Assembly: GCA_904066235.2 (NCBI GenBank)
Contig: CAJFCV020000001.1
Coordinates: forward strand, 8,866,001 to 8,930,000
Origin: Bursaphelenchus xylophilus
Lineage: Eukaryota > Nematoda > Chromadorea > Rhabditida > Aphelenchoididae
Reading direction: 5' to 3'
Length of the DNA stretch: 64,000 nt
Shown: positions 26,544 to 36,798 of the stretch, piece after piece
Layout of the letters: each line of letters starts with the position of its first letter
Numbering within the stretch: the first letter of the stretch is position 1
The notes under the pieces: generated by a model
What the model was told of the DNA's origin: nothing
What the model saw: the letters and a program-made list of their open reading frames with translations, nothing else
Database searches by the model: none
Translations under genes and position numbers: made by a program

Positions 26544-28834
26544 ATGGAAAACGTCATCGATTCTGTGGCCAACATCTTCGACAGCAATCATGCGGGCATG
26601 TTGAAGAGGTTGCAGATGAAAATGAGGTTCAATACCAACAGGAGTGCCGCCAGAATAAAGGTACCGATTTTCGTGAGCGTCTTATAATTTAGGTTTTGTT
26701 TTGGCTTTATACCAAACGAGTGAAGTCTTGAGATTTTCATAAATTTTATTTTGAGAGGTCAAAGTGTTGTTGTAGGCTGACGAACGATGTGCCGAGACCG
26801 CGTTAAAAGCGATAGTAAAGCGACTGCGGAAAAGCAAAGAAGCCCTCGAACAACTGGAACGTGCCATCACTTCCGAAGACCCCTCAACTGCGTGTGTTAT
26901 GTACAAAGTGTAAGTCTTAATTTTTTTGTCATCTTTAGAACAATGACAACTAAAATTATTTTTATTTTTGAGAAAACGAAAGATTATCCAATGACTTTTT
27001 AATTTTAAGATTTGTTTTATCCATTTTTTGTTCATCTTAAAATTTGAATATTAAAATTTGTAATTTTTAGATCGAAAGACGAGATCAAGCCCGTCGGAAG
27101 TATGATGAAGAACTTCCCGCACTACACTTACTGTAAATTGTTTCGCTTCCCCGACCTCGTTACCCATCATCAAGTCCGCAGTCTCCCTCATTGCCTGTAT
27201 CCTTTCAATAAACACATGAAAATGGAGGATTTCTGTGTCAATCCCTATCACTATGAGCTCATCGAAAACCCCAGTAAGCTCCTTTATATCTGATTCGGTT
27301 TTTAGTGCAGAACCAGCTGTATTATGGAGAATCTAAAATCTTTTCCTTACAGAAATCCCCGACGTTATTGTGCCCACTTCAACGAACCGATTGCATCCCC
27401 AGGATAAAGAGCGGCTTATCATTCTGAACGAAAATATTGATCAGATGTGTCCCCGAGGCGTCCCCAATGTCAGTATATCCAGAAGAACCCTCACCGATCC
27501 GAATAGTTCGCAATTCCAAGAAGACGAAGGGGATAAGAGGAACGGAGATGACACGGCGTCGATCTCGTCGCGAAACGACGCCGTCTCCCCGCAAAGTAGC
27601 AACGGGTTCTCGCCCCGAGGCTATATGACGGACGATATGGACACGGACGTGCAGAGTCCCTGTTCCACCAGATCCGGTGACATCTTCAGTCCGAACCCCA
27701 TCTTGAATTCCGACCCTCCTCAAGTGAATATGTACCCCGAGAGTCCGAGTATTAGTGTGACGTCGCCCCAACCTCCCATGAGCAATGATTCCCAATGGAG
27801 TAATCGGCCGAGCAGTGCCCAATCACCCGTCAATATGAGTGCAGAATACCATGGAATCCCCGATCTGCTGAATACAATGACGATGAGCAATGGGGAAAGA
27901 GGTGAGCATGTTTTCCGGAAGGTTTAGTTTATTAAATCAAGTCCTGATTTCTAACTAACCATGAATTTTTGTAGCTTATGTTCCATTATTCCCGAATTAT
28001 CAGCAATAACTTTTTTGAGTATGAGTTCCCTGTATTTTGACGCTTGTTCTTTAATGATTTTTACTCTTGATTAAGCCATATTGTAATCATATTTCTTTCA
28101 GCTAAATGTGTTTCCGTTCAATTTACCGAATCCGTGTTCTGGTGCACCGTCGGTTACTACGAGTACACGACCTGTTGTTCCTCTGAATTCAACGCTTCCA
28201 AAGCCTCATTTGTGGTTGATGGGTTCACCTCCAAATCGGATGATGAACGGTTTTCCTTGGGCAATGTGACCAACTCGAAGAGGACGAATGCGGCCAGAAA
28301 GATCCGATCTTTTATTGGGAAGGGTGCCCGACTGTATTATATTGGAGGAGAGGTGTTCGTGGAGAATATGAGTGATTATCCCATCTTCGTGCAATCTCCC
28401 ATCGCTTCTCATCGATATGGATGGCATCCGGCGACGGTTTGCAAGGTCCCACCTCGTAAGTGAAAGGTTATATTGTTCTGTTTTTGTGAATGTATACATA
28501 ACAATTCCATTCGAATTTTGTAGGTACCGAATTAATATTTATTTCTTTACATTTTTTGGTTCCAGAATGCAACTTCAAAGTGTTCAATATGCCCGAATTT
28601 GCGAAACTCTTGTCACTGGCCGTGAAGAATGGATTCGAATCGACGTATTCCTTGACCCGAATGTGCAGCATAAGGATATCGATGGTGAAGGGTTGGGGGC
28701 GAGCGTATCGTCGGCATTCCGTCAACCAGACTCCAGCCTGGATCCAAGTCCATCTCACCGCGCCCCTCCAATGGCTGGACCGGGTTCTCCTCGAGATGGG
28801 CGGCCCTCCGGCAAGATGCACCTCATTTAGCTGA
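26544..28834 (+). CDS. Receptor-regulated SMAD, TGF-beta/activin (Smad2/3) type
   Basis: Exons 26544-26660, 26776-26909, 27071-27273, 27353-27901, 28102-28455 and 28566-28834 join in phase to 541 residues. The MH1 domain (~1-160) keeps the zinc ligands ([19 protein letters not shown]). A Ser/Pro/Asn-rich linker spans ~160-334. The MH2 domain (~335-541) contains [37 protein letters not shown] and [10 protein letters not shown], and ends in CTSFS, an SSxS-like receptor phosphorylation site. The L3 loop reads YRRHS, matching the TGF-beta/activin class (YRRQT) rather than the BMP class (YHRQD). Among worm R-SMADs that favours DAF-8, though I cannot confirm orthology. The protein carries signal from type I receptors to the nucleus. 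The MH1 DNA-contact hairpin is diverged. The start codon is 8 bp downstream of CTTTCTTAG, a likely spliced-leader acceptor. Confidence 0.92.
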
Positions 28835-28838
28835 AAAG

Positions 28839-28860
28839 TTAATTAATTAATTAATTAATT
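28839..28860. repeat. (TTAA)n microsatellite
   Basis: Five and a half tandem TTAA units lie five bases after the SMAD stop codon, in its 3' untranslated region. Confidence 0.95.
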
Positions 28861-30121
28861 GTTAACTCTAAATCTTAGGCGTTTCGTCTACACTTCCTTG
28901 TATATTTTTTCAGTCTCTTTTTCCTTTATATCAAGATATTACGTTAGTCGGGCATTAAGAACGGTGCCTGTAGATGTTCTTTAGACCGGTTTTCGGCGGC
29001 CATCAGATGGCCATTACAGGTAAAACGGTACAGCAAATGTTACAGTGACCAATTTGAACCATCTTGTAACCCCAGTACTTCTCCTATTTGTTGGAAATAG
29101 TCCCATGAATACAAATAATACTCAAAATCACAGAAAAACCCAGTTACTCGTTACTCTTTCAAGCCGTCGCTTCACAGTCTCGACATTCATTACATAAATA
29201 TATAAATAAACTCTATTTTTACCAGTTTTTCTTTCTTTTTCATTATGTTGAAAAAAATATTCTATGACGTGAATATTCAAAAATGATGACATCCGTTGTG
29301 TCAGCGGAATGACAAATGTCCCGAACCCGAGTAGCCTCATTATTACCCTGTGGATTCTGGTATATCGCGTTGTTTTTGTGGCCAAGTTTCCGGAAGAAAC
29401 CGTTTATCTGAAGTCACAGTCATCCATCAGAGTCCCCCATTATCTGAAAACAAGACGTTCGGCCAAGTTTTCCTTTGGCCAAATGTGGGTTTATATCCCA
29501 GAGATTGACTCCAATTCTAATTCCATTGTCTTACGAAGAAATTTGGACATATTGGATTGTCTGGCCAGGAGCCAGACCGTATTTTGTAGAGTTCGCATCG
29601 GGTTTGTGACCTTATGAAAGCGTGAAAATCTTTGAGGAGATTTGGATGAAAGGCTGAAGCGAAATAAACCAAGGGAAAATCTGTTTTTCATCTGGTCGGC
29701 ACTCCTTGTCTCGCGTGTTCTCTCGCAAAGACAGTCGTTGAATACCTTGAATGAACGTCGCTTCATGACAGACGTTCCATTAGAGGAGAGATTGCTTTTT
29801 ACGGCAAGGAAAACCAAATTTCCAAAAATTTTTTACACTTTTGCAAAGGATTATTTTACTGTTTGCAACTTTACTCGCGGCAGGATGTTAGTAAGCTGGT
29901 CTTTTATGAAGCTATTGTTTTGATCAATTTCTCACCTTTTTTCTAGATTGCTTTTTTTACAACTCCTTCGGGCCCACGGTTGTCCACTTACTTATGCCAT
30001 TTTATATCCCAGAGATATATATGTCCTCGTGGAAGTGTTCTCGTTTGTTCGGTTTAAGAATTAACAAGCTTTCGGAGCCCTAAAAGTGGCAATTTAAGCG
30101 GACTTCAGAAGCAGCTTCGTG
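28861..30121. other. Spacer between SMAD and BED-finger gene
   Basis: It contains the SMAD 3' region and two modest open frames around 29309-29617 and 29642-29923 (plus strand) with no recognisable domain and a competing frame on the other strand. I do not support a gene here. Confidence 0.45.
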
Positions 30122-31174
30122 ATGTCTGTGGATACCCCGACTTCCAATGGATATGATCGTCGTAAGAGTAGTGTCGCTCCGATGGTCCCAAAAAAAGAAA
30201 ATCTGCTGACAAAAGAGTCCTTGGAGAAGATGTTGGCCGATCCCCAATGCAATTCCCTGTTCTACGATCAGTTTGGCCATGGGGATAACCAAAATTGGTT
30301 CAGATCCATCCATTACAGTCCAACTGGCCAGAGGGAAAACGCGATCAAACAGGATTTTATTATTTGTCAGCGTTGCGATCGACTTCTGAATAACTCCAGT
30401 GGTGGGGGAACGCACTTCACGTAAGTCTAGAAGTATCAGTGCGACTATATTGCATCTATCTATAGATCCGCTAATGAAATTAGTATTGAAAAGGAATAAA
30501 GTGGAAATCCTTGTAGAACGAACTCCCGTGCAACGGGAGGTTTCTTCAGATACGTTCTACGGAGTTGTGACAGTATTTCTTTGCAGAAATCATCGGAAAT
30601 ACGCGTGTCCCTCAATCAAAGATGGGAATTTCCTGGTGACCAAAAGAGAGCGGCCTCGCTTGCAATCGGTCAGTCGATCTTTAACACCAATCAGAATCGC
30701 CGACAAGGCCAAAGAAGAGAAGGAAAAACCCAAACCACCAACTTATCTTGCCCTAGATGATAATCAAAAGAAACTCTTCCTAGATGCCCTCAAATTCTTC
30801 AAAAACTCGTTCGAATGGTCAGCCGAGATGATGGAATGTCAGGAGTTTTCCCATTTCGTCGACGAAGTATTCAAATTAGGGTTAGTTTATATAAAATTGC
30901 TTGTATTTTTAAGTTGACGGCTACTGTAACATAACTTTTGCCATTTTTCCGGCATTTCAGATACTCCTATCGCTGTCGAGTGGCTGTAAATGAGATAAAC
31001 AGAAATCCACCGCCTAAAATAACATCTGTTCATGGGAGAATTAAAGCTGATGAGCTGACGGACAGTCTTCATGAATTGAAATGTAATGGAGAAAGCTTGA
31101 CAGACAGTCAGATCAAGAGTCTGGAAGGGAGCACTCATAATGTGAGGAGTGTCGACGAGGGATATGGAACTTGA
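30122..31174 (+). CDS. BED-type zinc-finger protein, possibly derived from a hAT transposase N-terminus
   Basis: Exons 30122-30420, 30587-30880 and 30961-31174 join in phase to 268 residues. Residues ~60-110 carry a BED-like finger: a WFRSI aromatic start, CQRC, and THFTNHRKYAC supplying the His and Cys ligands, split by intron 1. A Lys/Glu/Pro-rich linker follows, then a helical segment (LFLDALKFFKNSFEWSAEMM; EFSHFVDEVFKLGYSY) reminiscent of the region after the finger in hAT transposases. The protein ends where the catalytic RNase H fold would begin, so no transposase activity is expected. It probably binds DNA. ATG 30122 follows ACTTCAG by 13 bases, a plausible trans-splice acceptor. AATAAA is at 31318. 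Domestication is an inference from partial domain content and intact exon structure. Confidence 0.72.
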
Positions 31175-31544
31175 AAGTCAAGATTTGCAATAATATTTAA
31201 CAAAGTCTGCATGTTCTATTTGGCATCAGTATTCCAAATACGCCTGCTGATGCATTACAATCCTAGTTTCAAAAAAAATGCAAAAAAAATGTTTTTCGTT
31301 TTATTATCGATAAAAAAAATAAATAGATTTTACAACAATTCAAATGACAGTACAGGCAACAGCGAGAGAGAGGCAGATTCGAAGCCGAGACGCGCAGTGT
31401 TCAGTACCCGAAGTCAATTACCCGACTAAACGGAACCAAGTCTTCCAAATCAAATCGTTGGCCAAGATTCAGAACCGAGGTTTGGGAAATATAATGGTAA
31501 AAATTTTAATGTGAATAAATTATTTGAAAACGCAACGATATTTT
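31175..31544. other. Convergent spacer
   Basis: This stretch holds the 3' ends of the BED-finger gene (plus) and the secreted coiled-coil gene (minus). It is A-rich and contains no gene. Confidence 0.5.
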
Positions 31545-32228
31545 TAAGCCCGCCTTCTCCATTCATTGTATCTTTCGCGTTGTCGTTGCGCGGCAGCGCG
31601 CTGTTGCTAAAAGATGGAATTTCATTATTTGGGATTAGAAAGGACAAAGAATTTCATTAGAGCAAAATAAAAAGCTCCTTTGGAATTTTTAGACCGTCAT
31701 ATTACTAGAGTTTATTATAGTACCAATTACTTACCTGTTGAAGTTGTCGGTTCGCTCGATCCAGTTCTCTGGCCCTGGCCTCGGCTATTTGACGTCTTCG
31801 TTCAATCGCAGCGCTAAAGAAAGATTTGTTAACGGCTAAGTTTAACTTTATCGTAAGGAAGTCCTACTGCCTGAATTTTCGTCGGTATATGACCGTCCCT
31901 TACAGTCTGTATTGCTCCCTTATCGCTGCAAGTCTTTGTCTCTCCCGTTCTTGTCTTTCTCTCTCTAGCCGTTCTCTCTGTTGTCGTTCTCTTTCTTGTC
32001 TTTCTCGCTCTTGTTGTCGTCTTTGTGCTTCCTGTCTTCTTTGCAGTTCCCGTTCATAAGCACGTCGTTGTTCATTGTCAGATCGTCGAACTCGGACATG
32101 GGACTCAGCAGTAGTGGTGTCTAGATACGGTCAGTAAATGCTTCATATCTCTTACCAGTTACATTTTGAGAGAATATAGAAACGGCGAAAAGTGCAACTG
32201 CAAAGGCCAACAAGATATACAAACGCAT
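31545..32228 (-). CDS. Small secreted Arg/Glu/Gln-rich coiled-coil protein
   Basis: Minus-strand exons 32228-32156, 32120-31904, 31813-31735 and 31616-31545 join in phase to 146 residues. The first ~20 residues (MRLYILLAFAVALFAVSIFS) are a clear signal peptide. The rest is almost only Arg, Glu, Gln and Ala in a continuous helix-forming pattern, with near-repeats RERQERERQQ and RERQERERQR and two RLAAI segments. It ends YNEWRRRA. I recognise no family. It could be a secreted structural or gland protein. The extreme composition means similarity searches will hit many unrelated coiled coils. It is the neighbour of, and on the same strand as, the Srsx receptor (258 bp apart), but nothing links their roles. 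The exon model rests on splice sites with matching phase. Confidence 0.68.
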
Positions 32229-32485
32229 GATGAGAAATTTACTATGATTTTGAAAGGTTCAACTTTCTTAAATATTGTCTGTAAATTTTAACTACAATAA
32301 TACGATCAACCAAAAATTATTCAAATTGACTTTGACGACGTGTTTATTATGCTTATATTATAGCTTTCGATTATTGTCAATTTAAATCGATCTTGAACAA
32401 AGATTTTGATCTTTCTGATGAAATTGTTGTTATGCCACTGTAAGCGTTCTTTGAAGTGATATGGCAGTGCTCTGAGAATTAGTTA

Positions 32486-33769
32486 TCAACATGGACTACT
32501 TACTTGAGGAACAACTGTAATGTTTACTTCTTTTACAAAGTACTTTTCTAAGTGAAGTAGCCGGGAAAAGGCTTTTCTGTAGTCGCTGGATCTCCAGAAG
32601 TAGATATAATAATTAATTGTGAAGCTTATTAGGCCTGTAGTTTAGAGAGTTGACAGCAATGATAGATTGCTTTTTACAAATGCCCACCTGGAATGGCTGC
32701 ATAAGTCTCGGCGGCATCTATCACGTCTTGAGAAGCTCCGGAATTCCGAAAGTACAAGATTGTCAAAGCAGTAGCCACCGAGGAAATAAAAAACCCAATC
32801 ACATTAATACTCAACGTGTTCACAATCTTCCGTTGTTGCATAATCTGCGATGATTTTGCATTTAATTTCTCTGGAGCTAAAAGAAAAGTAACCCAAAAAT
32901 AATTTTCTTACAGACTTTGTACAACATGAAGTAAGTGATGGCATAACAAAGCACAGTTGCTGCACACGCAGCGGTCGAAAGGTAATTCCAATAAACGCTT
33001 ACTATGTAAGGCATAGAGGTGGGGAGATTGCACATTCCCACGACTTCATTGGGATCAATCCCTACAACCAGGGTGGATATGGGATAAACAAAGCCGTAGA
33101 GAACGGGGATCACTATCATTCTCAGCACATAGGTCTTGGTGTCCCAATGTCGGTATCTGCCAAATAAATGTCTTATTTAACAGCTTCAGTAATTTAGGAA
33201 ATAGCCTTATTCAAAACTTACTTCATCGGCGTTTGTATCGCCAATTGTCGGTCAACGGACACTGCCAGAATCATAAAGACTCCAGTGTTTTCGACTATAA
33301 TATATCCGACTTGGAGGGCAAAACATTTCTTCTGAGTCATCGCTGCCGTGTCTGTGACGAGTCGAATTCCAGACCAACATTCGAAGAGAAGACTTGACCC
33401 ATCGCAGCAGGCCAGAATTGCCAAGAGAAATCCTGGAATTACTAGTAAACTTTCAAAGCTCAATGCACATTTCGATTTTTCTAACAGTTGGTCGGAAAAA
33501 TAACGCGGACTCGTCGCGAAATTCGAAATTTCTCGCCTCGCCGAAGTGACGCCACAAATCACAAAGCGTCGCAAAGCGACGATGTGCGAGTCCACATTAT
33601 CTTCCCGACGAACTAATACACTATAATACTCACCGCATTTTGTCTGGAGCTCTTTAAATTTAATGGTAGCAATAACAATATTTGAATTCCCAAAGCACCC
33701 CAGCACTGTAAACACAAAAATGCTCCCTTCTAGAATCTGACCAGCGACGATCGAGGTTCCATTATCCAT
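32486..33769 (-). CDS. Nematode serpentine chemoreceptor, Srsx-type GPCR
   Basis: Minus-strand exons 33769-33634, 33432-33222, 33156-32912, 32876-32688 and 32634-32486 join in phase to 309 residues, the usual length for this class. The N-terminus is short (MDNGTSIVAG, one N-glycosylation site). TM1 ends in a GNSNIVIATIKFKEL turn, TM2 has LAILACCD, TM3 ends in a DRQLAI motif in place of DRY, and TM7 reads SFTINYYIYFWRSSDYRKAF, typical of Srsx receptors. These act at the plasma membrane of sensory neurons and couple to G proteins; the ligand is unknown. The last exon could be spliced further at CAA|GTAAGT near 32500, which would change the final few residues. Intron 1 (201 bp) is mostly an inverted-repeat element. 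Confidence 0.85.
33487..33613. mobile_element. Small inverted-repeat element (MITE) in Srsx intron 1, 127 bp
   Basis: GTTGGTCGGAAAAATAACGC at the left end is mirrored by ATTATCTTCCCGACGAAC at the right, with a CG-rich interior (CGTCGCGAAATTCG, GCGTCGCAAAGCGACGATG). Ends and interior resemble the element at 5094-5235 (shared GGAAAATAATG-type ends and AAGCGAC.ATGTGC). No certain target duplication. Confidence 0.65.
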
Positions 33770-33819
33770 TTTGATACGTCTCCTAGATGCATTAAAGGGT
33801 AAATAAAAAGTCATTTCTA

Positions 33820-33993
33820 CTAGTCGCGACATAAAGTCCTGACACATTTTGTCGCGGGTGTCGCTCGAGAAAAGTGGCAAGTTTGCGCAAAAGTGCATGT
33901 CGCTAGTGCAAAAATGGGGAATTGCCGCGACGGGTCCGAAAGAAAAACAAAAATGCACTGTGCAAATTTCTCAGGACTTTATGTCGCGACTAG
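33820..33993. mobile_element. TA-flanked MITE, CTAGTCG family, 174 bp
   Basis: CTAGTCGCGACATAAAGTCC is perfectly mirrored at the right end over 24 bp, and TA flanks both sides (33818-33819, 33994-33995). The interior contains GCACTGTGCAAATTTC, which recurs in the elements at 36123 and 40687. Confidence 0.85.
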
Positions 33994-34603
33994 TAAACGA
34001 GAAGTTTAAGAATAAAGCCATGCCTGCGTACAAGCAATCTAAAAAGTATCTATCTAACAATCACGGTCAACTTTTTTGTCACTCTCGGATAGCAGGTGGA
34101 AATAGCGGAATCAGTAATGTAAGACAAAAGGCGCCTACATACGTTAATTTGTGATTTATAGTACGAGGAACTCATTAAGAACGGAGAATTAATCATTACT
34201 TAACTAATCGGTGGTATCTAAGAGTTGTCTGTGATCTCTTGACCATACAAATTTTGTATATTAAGGCGCCCGTAAGTCGTGCATGGGTATTTGAGAATTT
34301 GGCCCCATTGCGAGCGCCTATCTATTCGATGGCTGCACGCCTAATCCTTGATTCGATTGATGCCGCCATCTCCGACGTTTATAAACAGCATACAAATTAA
34401 AACTATTTAAAAACTTGCCATCCGGGCAAATAATCGGCATTCTGTAATATCATCAAATTCAAAACAATTCCGTTGTTTGGTAAGTGCGGCTACACCCTCG
34501 CATTGACCCTTTTAATACGCTTACTGAGTACCCTATTTCTAAATAAGCCGTGCTTTACACTGAATTCGCGCTTATGACGCAGATTTTTCCGTCAATTTTT
34601 AAA
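33994..34603. other. Spacer with no recognised gene
   Basis: It lies upstream of the Srsx receptor, between two inverted-repeat elements. No open frame with recognisable content was found. Confidence 0.45.
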
Positions 34604-34882
34604 TATAAGGCGCGTGCGTTCTACTTCTCTTCGGACTTTCTCGCAGAAAACCCGCATTTCTTGTCTGTGGGCCCGCTAGACAAGAAACGCGCAATTCTTG
34701 TCTAAAATTGCGTAACATTGCGCAATATTGCGCAATTTTCTGCTCTCTCCCCGTGAAGATTTTTTTCTTTTTTTCTCTGCTCAGCCAAGAATTGCGCATT
34801 TCTTGTCTAGCGGGCCCACAGACAAGAAATGCGGGTTTTCTGCGAGGAAGTCCGAAGAAAAGTAGAACGCACGCGCCTTATA
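34604..34882. mobile_element. Near-perfect palindromic element, 279 bp
   Basis: TATAAGGCGCGTGCGTTCTA at the left is mirrored by TAGAACGCACGCGCCTTATA at the right. Pairing continues for ~80 bp through ACCCGCATTTCTTGTCTGTG and GGGCCCGCTAGACAAGAA with very few mismatches. The ~100-bp core contains several TTGCGCAA-type short palindromes. It carries no protein. Its right TATA is also the target site of the next element. Confidence 0.85.
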
Positions 34883-35953
34883 CAGGGTGTTTCAAGAAAT
34901 TTGGAACAAATGATTTGCTTATATCTTTGTGTTCTTTGCAGCTATCAACGAATTTCTTTTTGCTTCTAAAAATTGACAGCGTGCGTTTTTAGAATCTCAA
35001 AAAAATTTTTTTTCGTCGGCGGAGGGCCCATTTCTCGGCGGAGAAAATTAGGGCCTTTTTTAAAAATCACAGCGTATTACGTGGCGGAAACGCCGTTGCA
35101 ACGGTTGAAATCAAGTTTACGTTACACCCCCGTCGATTTTACGGTATGCATTTTTTTGTTTTCGATTTTACGCGCACCGCGGAGGCGCGGCGGAGACTTC
35201 AGATTTCGGCGGACGTTGTTTTGGGCCTTCGGCTGTTGCAATTCATGTTGGAAAAGAGTTTGGGGTGATTTTTTGTTGTCATACGATGCACAGATGACAA
35301 AAATTTCGTGCTTTTTTTCCCCGGCGGAGAATTCGGCGGAGGCTTTATCAAAGGGTCAAAGCAGTCTTACGAGTCCGGGAAAAATCTCAGCTACAAGAAT
35401 CATCAGAGCAGCATTGTTTTTCAAAGATTTTTGATTTTTTTGGTCCGGCGGACAAATCGGCGGAGTTTTGTTTTTACCCTTTGATAAAGCCTCCGCCGAC
35501 TGCTCCGCCGGGGATAAAAAGCACGAAATTTTTGCCATCTGTGCATCGGATGACAACAAAAAAATCACCCCAACCTCTTTTCCAACATGAATTGCAATAG
35601 CCAAAGGCGCAAAACAACGTCCGCCGAAATCTGAGGTCTCCGCCGCGCATCCGCGGAAGTGCGTAAAATCGAAAACGCAAAAAAAGCATATCGTAAAATC
35701 GATGGAGGTGTAACGTAAACTTGATTTCAACCGTTGCAACGGCGTTTCCGCCACGTAATACGCTGTGATTTTTAAAAAAGGCCCTAATTTTCTCCGCCGA
35801 GAAATGGGCCCTCCGCCGACGAAAAAAAAATTTCTTTGAGATTCTAAAAACGCATGCTGTCAATTTTTAGAAGCAAAAAGAAATTCGTTGATAGCTGCAA
35901 AGAACACAAAGATATAAGCAAATCATTTGTTCCAAATTTCTTGAAACACCCTG
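34883..35953. mobile_element. Mariner-type foldback element, 1071 bp, almost entirely inverted arms
   Basis: The end CAGGGTGTTTCAAGAAATTT is mirrored exactly at the right (AAATTTCTTGAAACACCCTG) with TA on both sides (34881-34882 and 35954-35955), as in mariner elements. The arms are ~470-500 bp each and leave only ~100 bp of unpaired centre around 35370-35470. CGGCGGA motifs recur in both arms. Each arm shows a mirrored open frame, but the two differ in frame and carry no transposase motifs, so I treat them as by-products of composition. Confidence 0.88.
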
Positions 35954-36122
35954 TATAATTAACAAATTTTTATATTATTTATATGAAGACAGAAAACTGA
36001 CACAGACGGTGATCTTTATGGCATTACGCTCATTAACAAGCGTAAATTACTTATGACGGCTACACCCGATACTTCTATCATTTGGAAAGGCATGAACACA
36101 ACAGTTTTATTTGAAGGTTATA

Positions 36123-36385
36123 CTAGTCGTTCCAGAAAGTGCGTAGACTTTTTTCTGCCTTTTTTCGGACCGCACAGTGCAAGTTTCATGTTTCCCACGC
36201 TACGCGATCCTTTTTGAAACATTTTGCACTGTGCAATTTCAAAAAAGTCGCGCCGGCTCCCTTGAGAAAAGCTTGCGTCGCAGCGATAGTGCACTTGCAC
36301 GGCGCAAAAGGTCAAATGCACCCCGCAAAAAGGGAATTTTGTGCGGACCGCGACAAAAAGTCTACGCACTTTCTGGAACGCCTAG
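36123..36385. mobile_element. TA-flanked MITE, CTAGTCG family, 263 bp
   Basis: CTAGTCGTTCCAGAAAGTGCG at the left is mirrored at the right by CGCACTTTCTGGAACGCCTAG, extending ~32 bp with few mismatches. TA flanks both ends (36121-36122, 36386-36387). Internal GCACAGTGCAAG and TTGCACTGTGCAATTTC form a second inverted pair shared with relatives at 33820 and 40687. Confidence 0.85.
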
Positions 36386-36798
36386 TACCACCACAACGGT
36401 ATCCCCGCCTGTGTCGCAACGGTAATTGGAATAAGACCCAAGGCTCCCGCGCGTCTTATTTTCACGTTCACCGGGCTTACAAAACTAATTTTCCAAAGAA
36501 TATAGCCGTTTCAAACGCCAGCAGGCAAAAAAATATTTTTAACGTCCAGTACAATATCGGGGCAGTGTGGGTAGCAGTGAATTTTATCTAGCTTCGTCAT
36601 ACACGGTTTAGAAGCGCAATTTCTTAGCTCCCAAACCGTATGTCAAACATATGCCGTAATGCGTTTCAAAGGTCACAGCAATGCGCACACATCGACGACC
36701 TAAAATGAGCAAGCCCTAATAAACCTTCAACGTATTTCAGGCAGCATTTCAATTTACTAACAACAAAAAAACATAAAAATCCAAGAAAAATTAAAATT

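Noticed and set aside
29309..29923. Frames of 102 and 93 residues before the BED-finger gene
   Set aside because: No domain, competing frame on the opposite strand, and no splice link in phase to the gene downstream.
34973..35863. Mirrored frames of 153 (plus) and 129 (minus) residues in the mariner-type foldback arms
   Set aside because: They mirror each other only because the arms are inverted copies; frames shift relative to each other and no transposase motif is present.
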